Positions 57,446-64,000 of a stretch of 64,000 nucleotides of DNA are shown piece by piece. Numbering within the stretch: the first letter of the stretch is position 1; every line of letters starts with the position of its first letter. The notes beneath the pieces were generated by a model. It searched no databases. It had not been told where the DNA came from and saw only the letters and a list, made by a program, of their open reading frames with translations. A program made the translations under genes and the position numbers. Source of the stretch: Adiantum capillus-veneris (lineage: Eukaryota; Streptophyta; Polypodiopsida; Polypodiales; Pteridaceae); NCBI GenBank assembly GCA_014529385.2, contig CM043965.1, positions 64,362,933 to 64,426,932 of the forward strand, given 5' to 3'.

Positions 57446-57511
57446 CACAAGACATTTCTTGCCTCCAAGGTTCGTACTCGACGTCCAATTTCAACTATAG
57501 CAGCAGCTACA
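57446..57511. other. Filler of about 66 bp between U7 and U8
   Basis: Sequence not found in any other unit (for example TTCGTACTCGACGTCC). It joins a truncated U7 to a U8 lacking its 5' part, as expected for repair of a double-strand break with filler DNA. Confidence 0.55.
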
Positions 57512-58748
57512 TCAGCAGAGGCATCCAAACATCCCAAGTTGGAGGAGCCCGATGCTACAAAGGAGCTTAGAGACCTGAAGGACCTTTTCAGCCAATCTCT
57601 TGCAGAGACTCCCAACCTCAAGAGAGGACTAGAGTTATCAGAGGCATGCATACAGGTGTTGGAGGCAGCAAATCTAAAAGGCTCTATTCGCCCCTCTCTC
57701 TCAACAGGGAGTTGGGAATCACACACATGATTCATGCTTGCGTACGCACTGTGGATGGCATTGTTAGCGACATTGCTAGTAGAGAGGTTGGGCTTTTTCC
57801 ACTTGTGGCATGGCAAGAACCATGGCCAAACAGAAAATTGTTGAGCATTAGCTATTTGAATCTATGGTGGCTCTTTTACAACGAAGTTTTGTACAAACCA
57901 ACAGTATGAGTGCAAGCTTTTTTCTCGGAGCAGCTAGGGGCTCAGATTCCACCTCGAGCCCCCTCAACAATACACTTCAAAGCTGTCAGGTCATCCTCAT
58001 TGTACTAGGATGCTATTAACCTTGCTGTCCCTCAACTGATGCTTCTGACTGAGGATAAAGTAAAAGCTTATATGCAACCAGTAGAGCCCTTTGACTTGCA
58101 CATTATGGTGGGATTCTATCTCAGCATTTTCAAAGATCTCCGCAATGAGAACATACATATGTTTGAGAGGATTCTCAAGTTCATGCAAGGTGAGAGATGT
58201 ATCAATGATCCCAATCCCATCCACAATGTTTTCCTTATTGATCATACCATCTCCCTGGAGCAATTACACTTGATGAGAGTCATTTTGAAAGATATTCTAG
58301 TGCACCTTCATGATCTTGGTGCTATGTTACCCTTGAAGCCTTTAGTGCAAGGGCTTGCCACTTTTTTTTCTTAATGCAATGGATAGGAACATCAAGGAAC
58401 TAGTGGGGTGGAAGATTGATGATAGTATGCCTATTTATTGGGTGGATCCCCAAGGTGCATACTTCTACAGTCGAAGGGATGGAAATTTCTATCACCCTCA
58501 CACTCGAAGGGACATTCATCCTATTGGATCTCACTACAACTTGACATGTCATAGTTTTTATTAGTTCCATTCATGATAGTTTAGGTTTAGATTTTACCTA
58601 ACACGTTCAAAGTTTGTGGTTGTATCCTCCCTAGCTATTTTGACACATCATTAGTGGACACGATTACTTGTAAGATGTGAGACTTCAGTACTGCCATATT
58701 TAGTGCAATGTTAGAAGAAGGTGTTAATCTTATTCATGATATTCAGCT
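57512..58748 (+). pseudogene. Tandem array unit U8, 5' part missing
   Basis: Starts inside the coding part (AGCAGAGGCATCC). Open pieces at 57539-57730, 57646-57909 and 58039-58374; the last (111 codons) covers the WINDPNPIHNVFLIDHT region with a Trp-to-Cys change. The frame offset before the C-terminal extension is present here too (58355-58564). Confidence 0.7.
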
Positions 58749-60168
58749 CTTGATGGGTCATGCATATACATGGATCATGGATATACTCCTGTTTGAAATA
58801 TTTGAAGATTTCTTGCTTAAAACTACAGTTTAAATTTAAGTCGCTTCCTTAAATTTTTTATATAGGGACTAGTGGTTACACTCTTACATGTGGGGATGCT
58901 TTGAGTGCTGATAGTATTGACATGTACTTACATTGAAGTATGCATAATTGTGCTTGTATTTCCTAAGCTGGAAAAAAAGGCATGCTGGAAGATTATCTAA
59001 AATGCAGTATGGAATTCATGTACGATTTCCATTTGGTTTGTGTTTACATTTGGGAAACTGAGGCTATAATCCCTCTTACTTCTTACTACTGATTGGTTAT
59101 TTTTGGTATTTGTTCCTTATGGGAAGGGTGGACACACTTTTATTCAAAACATGCATAGAGTTAAAAGCGCAACTGCAATGGCACACCCGGAGTAAGATGC
59201 TGCTAGTAGAGAAGTTGGTCTTTTACCACTTGTGGCATGGCAAGGACCATGGCGGAGGAGAAAATTTCTCAGCATTAGCTATTTGAATCTGTGGTGGCTC
59301 TTTTACAACCAAGTTCTATACAAACCAACAATCTCGGTGCAATATTTTTTCTTGGAGCAGCTAGGGGCTGAGATTCCACCTCGAGCCCCCTTGACAATGT
59401 GCTTCAAAGTTGTCTCGCCTTTCTCCTTGTACCAGGCCACTATTAACCGTGTTGTCCCTCAACTGATGCTTCTGGTTGAGGATAAAGTAAAAGCTTATAT
59501 GCAGCCATCAGAGCCCTTTGACTTACAGATTATGGTGGGATGATATCTGAACATTTTCAAGGATCTGTGCAATGAGAACATACATATGTTTGAGAGGATG
59601 CTCAAGTTCTTGCAAGGTAGGAGATGGATCAATGATCCCAATCCCATCCATAATGTTTTCCTTATTGATAATACCCTCTCCCTGGAGCAGTTACACTTGA
59701 TGAGAGGCATTTTGAAGGATATACTTAAGCACCCCCATGATCTTGGTGCTATGTTACCCTGGAAGCCTCTTGTGCAAGCGCTTGCCACTTGTTTTCTTTA
59801 GTGCAATTGATGGGGACATGAAGAAACCGGTGGGGTGGAAGACTGATGATAGTATGCCTATTTTTTGGGTGGATCCCCATGGTGCATACTTCTACAATCA
59901 AATGGTTGGTAGCTTTTACACCATCACACCCAAAGAGACATTTATCCTATTGGATCTCACTAAAACTTTGACATGTCATGGTTTTTATTAGTTCCTTCTG
60001 ATGATAGTTTAGGTTTAGCTTTTACCTAGTGCATTCAAAGTTTGTGGTTGTATCCTCCCTAGATATTTTGAGACATAAGTAGTGGACACAATTACTTGTA
60101 GGATGTGAGACCTCAATACTTCCATATAGAGTGCAATGTTATAATAATGTGTTAATCTTATTATATTC
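58749..60168 (+). pseudogene. Tandem array unit U9, internal deletion
   Basis: A deletion of about 280 bp at about 59200 fuses the start (AGTAAGATGC) to the Ala-Ser-Arg-Glu-Val region. Open pieces at 59232-59543 and 59586-59801. Shares the Cys-to-TGA change with U4 (59541-59543). Confidence 0.7.
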
Positions 60169-61177
60169 ATATACATGGATCATGGACATACTCCTGACTG
60201 AAATATTTAAAGATTTCTTATTTAAGACTATAGTTTAAATTAAGGTCGCTTTCTTCAATTTTTTATATAGGGACTAGTGTTTACACTCCTACATGTGGGG
60301 ATGCTTTGAGTGTTGATAGTATTGACATGTACTTGCATTGAAGTATGCATATTGTGCTTGTATTTGCCAGGCTGGAAAAAAAAGACATGCTGGAAGATGA
60401 TCTAAAATGCAGTATGTACTTCATGTACAATTTCCATTTGGTTTGTTTTTAGATTTGGGTAATTGAGGCTATAATCCCCCTTATTTGTTGTTGCTACTGA
60501 TTGGTACTTATTGGTATTTGTTCCTTATGGGAAGGGTGAACACACTTTTATTCAATACATGCATAGAGTTCATAGTGCAATTGCAATGGCACACCGGGAG
60601 CAAGATGCATGAGCAGAGGCATCCAAACGTCCCAAGCTGGAGGAGCCGGATGCTACAAAGGAGCTCAGAGACCTTTTCAGCCAATCTCTTGTAGAGATTC
60701 CTAGACTCAAGAGATGGCTAGAGCTACCAGAGGCACACATACAAGCGTTGGAAGGAGCAAATCCAAACCTTTACTTCCCCCTCTCTCTCAACCGGGAGTT
60801 GGCAATCACAAACATGATTCATGCTTGCATACACACTGTGGATGGCGTCTTTAGCGACATTGCTAGTAGAAATGTTGATGTTTTTCCACTTGTGGCACGG
60901 CATAGACCATGGTCAAATCAGAAATTGTTGAGCATTAGCTATTCGTATCTGTGGTGGCTCTATTACAACCAAGTTCTGTACAAACCAACAATCTCGGTGC
61001 ATGCTCTTTTTGAGAGTAGCTAGGAGCTCAGATTCCACCTGCAGCCCCCTTAACAATGTGCTTTAAAGTTGTTAGGTCTTCCTCATTGTACCAGGCTGTT
61101 ATTAACCTTGCTGTCCCTTAGCTGATGCTTCCGGATGAGGATAAAGTAAAAGCTTATATTCAGCCAGCAGATCCCTT
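60169..61177 (+). pseudogene. Tandem array unit U10, cut by element D
   Basis: A short deletion removes part of the phasing marker at its start. A TGA follows the ATG region (GATGCATGAGCA, about 60606). An open piece is at 60748-61023. The unit is interrupted after CAGCAGATCCCTT (61177) by unrelated sequence. Confidence 0.7.
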
Positions 61178-61550
61178 CATTAGGGCCAAAAACGACTCAA
61201 AAAAGGCTGTGTAAGGAATTGGTTAAACTACTAATTAGCAGAGCCGTTTGTGGTCAAAACGGCTCCAAATTTGTCTGTTTTGGTCATTTAAAGCATATCT
61301 CCACAATCTAAAGCGTATCTAGGTACATATCTCTAAATATTCAAAAAGATATCGTTTTCTTCACATTCCTTTGTGGCTCACCTCGAAATTTGTTTTCATT
61401 TACTTCACTTGGCGACAAATAGTTGTTTCCACTTTTGAATCTCTCTTTTTTCTCTCACCTTTCGTGAGCTTTTTCTCTTCTTCTCTGATGCACCTTCTTC
61501 TCTGTTGCTACGTTATTTTCATTATACTTTCTGCTCCTTCATTACTTACA
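61178..61550 (+). other. Element D left end and gene leader
   Basis: Contains the inverted repeat GAGCCGTTT / AAACGGCTC at 61241-61249 and 61257-61265, a candidate subterminal motif, then pyrimidine-rich leader sequence. The open frame upstream of 61551 (hydrophobic, from 61371) probably is not coding; the ATG at 61551 is the better start. Confidence 0.5.
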
Positions 61551-63947
61551 ATGACTAATACATCTTCCACTAGTGATAACCGCAAGTTTCACTTGAACAT
61601 TAAGCTAACCCAGGAATATGCTACTACGCGGGGTGTCTATCAAAGACCAGTTACAACTGCAAATGAAGCACAACAACTTCGCAACGAGGAAAAGAAACAC
61701 ATTTATATACGGACAGATGGGAGCTTGTATCCACCGGATCCTAGCACTGGAAGGTATCCATCTTTTAACACACCTCATGATTTGATGAGATTTGTTGGTG
61801 ATGGGGTTGATGGCTTACTAGGATATAGTTCTAGGTTATCTCATTTACACATTGATCATACACATTACATTCAATATCTCAAAACTGTTTTGTCTTCAAA
61901 TGCAGTAAGAATTTTAGAACTTGAAAACCAAATAGCATCTCTAAAACAAGAAAATCACTAACTTCGGTCTTTAAAAGAAACTCCAATAGGATTAAGAGCA
62001 CGAGTAAAACGAATGAGAGATGTAGTAAACTTAACAAAAGGTTCTAGACAAAGAAAAAAAAGATTAAAGATTACTAGAGAACATGTGACTAGTCTTTTAG
62101 GATTTGATATGTCCAATGGTCAAGAAAGGGTGAGATTTTTGAATGAGGTAATGAACAAAAGTGATATTCTTAAACTTTTGAAACTTCTTGAAAATCAAAC
62201 TCAGAAAAAATTGGTATTTCAAAGTTTACTGAAAGATATGGGTTTACTGGTCCAACCTTCTCAAATGCAAAAAGTTTGTGACACATTGAGGGTGAGTATA
62301 AGGGGTTACAGGGCCATCTCTAAAACCTGGTTTCAGGTTTTAAAGTATTACCAGATTAAAGATTTTGGGTTGCCTAGGCCTCATAATGTTGGGAAAGTTA
62401 GGACTCTATTAAACGAAGAAATACCCGAACATTTTGGAGAGTACTATCATATAGAAGGAACGATGCCATATGAAAAACAGAAAAAAAAATCTTCTTTTGA
62501 GTATAATTTTTTTAATAACATTTGGATGAGTATAAAAAATGTTCAATCTGCTATGGTGAGATACTATAATATGCAAGAAGTAGATTGTGAAGGAAAACTT
62601 ATATTTGTTCTGAAATTGGATGAAGCTCAAATTCAAAAATGTCAAAAAATGGAAAGAATATCCATATCCCTTATGAATAGAGCATTGGACTATAGCCAGA
62701 GTAAGCTTGACTCCCCATACCACAAAACTCAATCAGAAATAGAACTTTGGTGGATCGGAGCAGCTCAAATACCAGTAGAAAATCACGATACATTGAAATG
62801 GCTATTTTTGCAGACCAATATCCCTTCTGTTATACAGGACCAAAATGCAGGTGAAAAACTCTGTGTAGATGGCATGGGTGACTTTTTTGTAGAATGGCAC
62901 TTGAGTGCCGACCTAAAAGCATTAAAGTGCATGTTTGGTGTATGTGGAGGTGCCAATACCAAGTATCCATGTCTATATTGCATGGCAAGCACTGGAACAA
63001 AAGGATGGCTTGCAGAACACGAGGTTGGAAAGCACCATCGAGGAATAGTGTTAACGTCATTGACTACCCATCGTCTTCTATGATTTGGGATCCAATTCTA
63101 ACAATAGATTTAAAAAATGTACATATATGCACAATGCATGCAGAGATTAGAATCTTGGACAAATTGCTTCGACTCCATCTTGACTATGCATATTCTATTA
63201 AGCCAACTAAACTTGCAGACGAGTGCATAGAAAAATGCGAGGCTTTGCTCTCTCAAATGGGTTTGCATGGTGGTCAAGTGCATCTAAAAAAAGATCCCAC
63301 TCTTTCAAAAGGAATTGTTGATGTTTTACAAGATGTTTCAATGGGTGGAGCAAAAGCCAGAAGATTTTTGAGTGACCATGACAACAAACAAGTTGATGCT
63401 ATGTGGAACTGCTAGAAGGATCTTTGTGTTATAACAACCAATGTCAAAAGTAGACCAGATGTAGCCAACAAACGCATGGAAGTGTGGAAGAAGCTCGACA
63501 ATTTTTTGAAAGTTTTGAGACAACAAGTTAGCTCTGCTACTTATGCAGATGACTTTAAAAAGACAATAAAGCTTTTAATAATTGCTATTACAGATGCTTG
63601 GGGAACAAAAGACATCACATATTACTTAGTGAGTATTCAATTACTTTCTAAAGTCTAGATAGTATTTTACTTTGCATCCTATTGAGTTCAACTAACTTTT
63701 TTTTAATTTTTAGCATATTCTGTACCTGCATGGACCATATTTTGCAAAACAAGGACCCCTTGCAACATGGAATACTCAGGGAATGGAAAAATCTCACTAT
63801 CAAGCGAGGACTTCTTTTTTCAAATGTACGAGAAAGGGAGGTGGACAAAGAAGGAGCAATGCACCAAAGGAATTATTCAATTGGTTCTATAGGAGGCAAT
63901 TACAACGGATGAGATCAAACAACCATGCTGCTCAACCACAGATCTGA
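61551..63947 (+). pseudogene. Element D transposase-like gene, two exons, disrupted
   Basis: Frame from ATG 61551, with TAA at 61959-61961 (CAA likely), through 63083; a frameshift near 63050-63090 moves to the frame ending at 63628, with TAG at 63413-63415. An 85-bp intron (GTGAGT at 63629, TTTTTAG ending 63713) is followed by a 78-codon exon to TGA 63945-63947. The full product would be near 770 residues. Seen in order: a Leu-rich helix ending before the TAA; a basic segment; VLKLDEAQIQK (Asp at 62619); EWHLSADLKALKCMFG (Asp at 62910); a Cys-X2-Cys in YPCLYC; and LHGPYFAKQG then GMEKSHYQAR in exon 2. The two Asp and this Glu are my candidate DDE triad. Similar Asp...Gly/Ala-Asp-x-Lys...Pro-Cys-x-x-Cys proteins occur in animal genomes without a settled family. 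Confidence 0.65.
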
Positions 63948-64000
63948 GATTAATGCTTCACTTTGAAACTTTGTACTTCTTTCTAAAGAGATCCAAATTC

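Larger units (their letters stand above)
61178..64000 (+). mobile_element. Element D: DNA transposon of unassigned family, right end outside window
   Basis: Sequence changes abruptly inside U10 at about 61178 (CATTAGGGCCAAAAACG), and a transposase-like gene follows. It does not start with CACTA. The other terminus and the target-site duplication lie beyond 64000, so the boundary is known only from the loss of unit homology. The coding part has one C-to-T-type stop, one frameshift and one TAG, so this copy is probably inactive but not old. Confidence 0.7.

Noticed and set aside
61178-64000. Element D as a second CACTA transposon
   Set aside because: The visible terminus does not begin CACTA, and the transposase motifs do not match the TNP2 pattern seen at 52887-53303.
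1-64000. tRNA, rRNA or other structural RNA genes
   Set aside because: I found no cloverleaf or rRNA-like segment; the only tRNA-related sequences are retrotransposon primer sites.

Overview
The window is intergenic DNA from a nuclear plant genome. The evidence is two Ty3/gypsy retrotransposons with plant-type primer-binding sites (tRNA-iMet and the TGGCGCCGTTGCCGGGGA type), a chromodomain-bearing gypsy family, a CACTA (En/Spm) transposon with TNP2- and TNP1-like genes, and long AG, GT and G runs. I cannot name the species. I found no intact single-copy host gene, no tRNA or rRNA gene and no CRISPR array.

Ground layer: a head-to-tail array of a 1.2-1.7 kb unit, ten copies seen (U1-U10), at 1-7499, 18160-19658 and 56114-61177. 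Each unit has a leader, a broken reading frame for an unrecognised protein of about 300 residues, and an AT-rich tail. Every copy carries stops, frameshifts or deletions, so this is a tandem pseudogene array.

Five mobile elements lie in or on the array. Element A (7500-18159, minus strand, TSD GTATG) is a 10.7 kb chromodomain gypsy element in U5. A CACTA transposon (19659-56113, TSD ACA) sits in U6. Element C (20825-50633, plus strand, TSD TTTCT) lies in the TNP1-like gene of the CACTA; its own length is about 19 kb. Element B (27590-38313, minus strand, TSD AACCC/AACCA) is a sister of A and lies in the pol gene of C. Element D (from 61178 past the window end) is a DNA transposon in U10 with an unusual DDE-type transposase. 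The insertion order array, CACTA, C, B is fixed by the nesting and fits the LTR divergence judged by eye (C about 1.5 percent, B about 1 percent).

Element C is the most unusual object. Its polyprotein has a large unfamiliar gag N-terminal domain, two CCHC knuckles, and a protease-like domain in the normal place with the catalytic Asp-Ser-Gly changed to Glu-Ser-Arg. RT and RNase H follow, then an integrase with two tandem HHCC zinc-binding domains of identical ligand spacing. A second retropepsin with an intact Asp-Ser-Gly lies after the integrase, followed by a tail of Trp repeats. Downstream are a 2.8 kb spacer and a third coding region of about 1,090 residues rich in coiled coil. A 24-bp CpG-centred palindrome occurs nine times in this element, four times before gag and five times between pol and ORF3.

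Elements A and B share a further reading frame between the primer-binding site and gag, on the element's sense strand, which I do not recognise.
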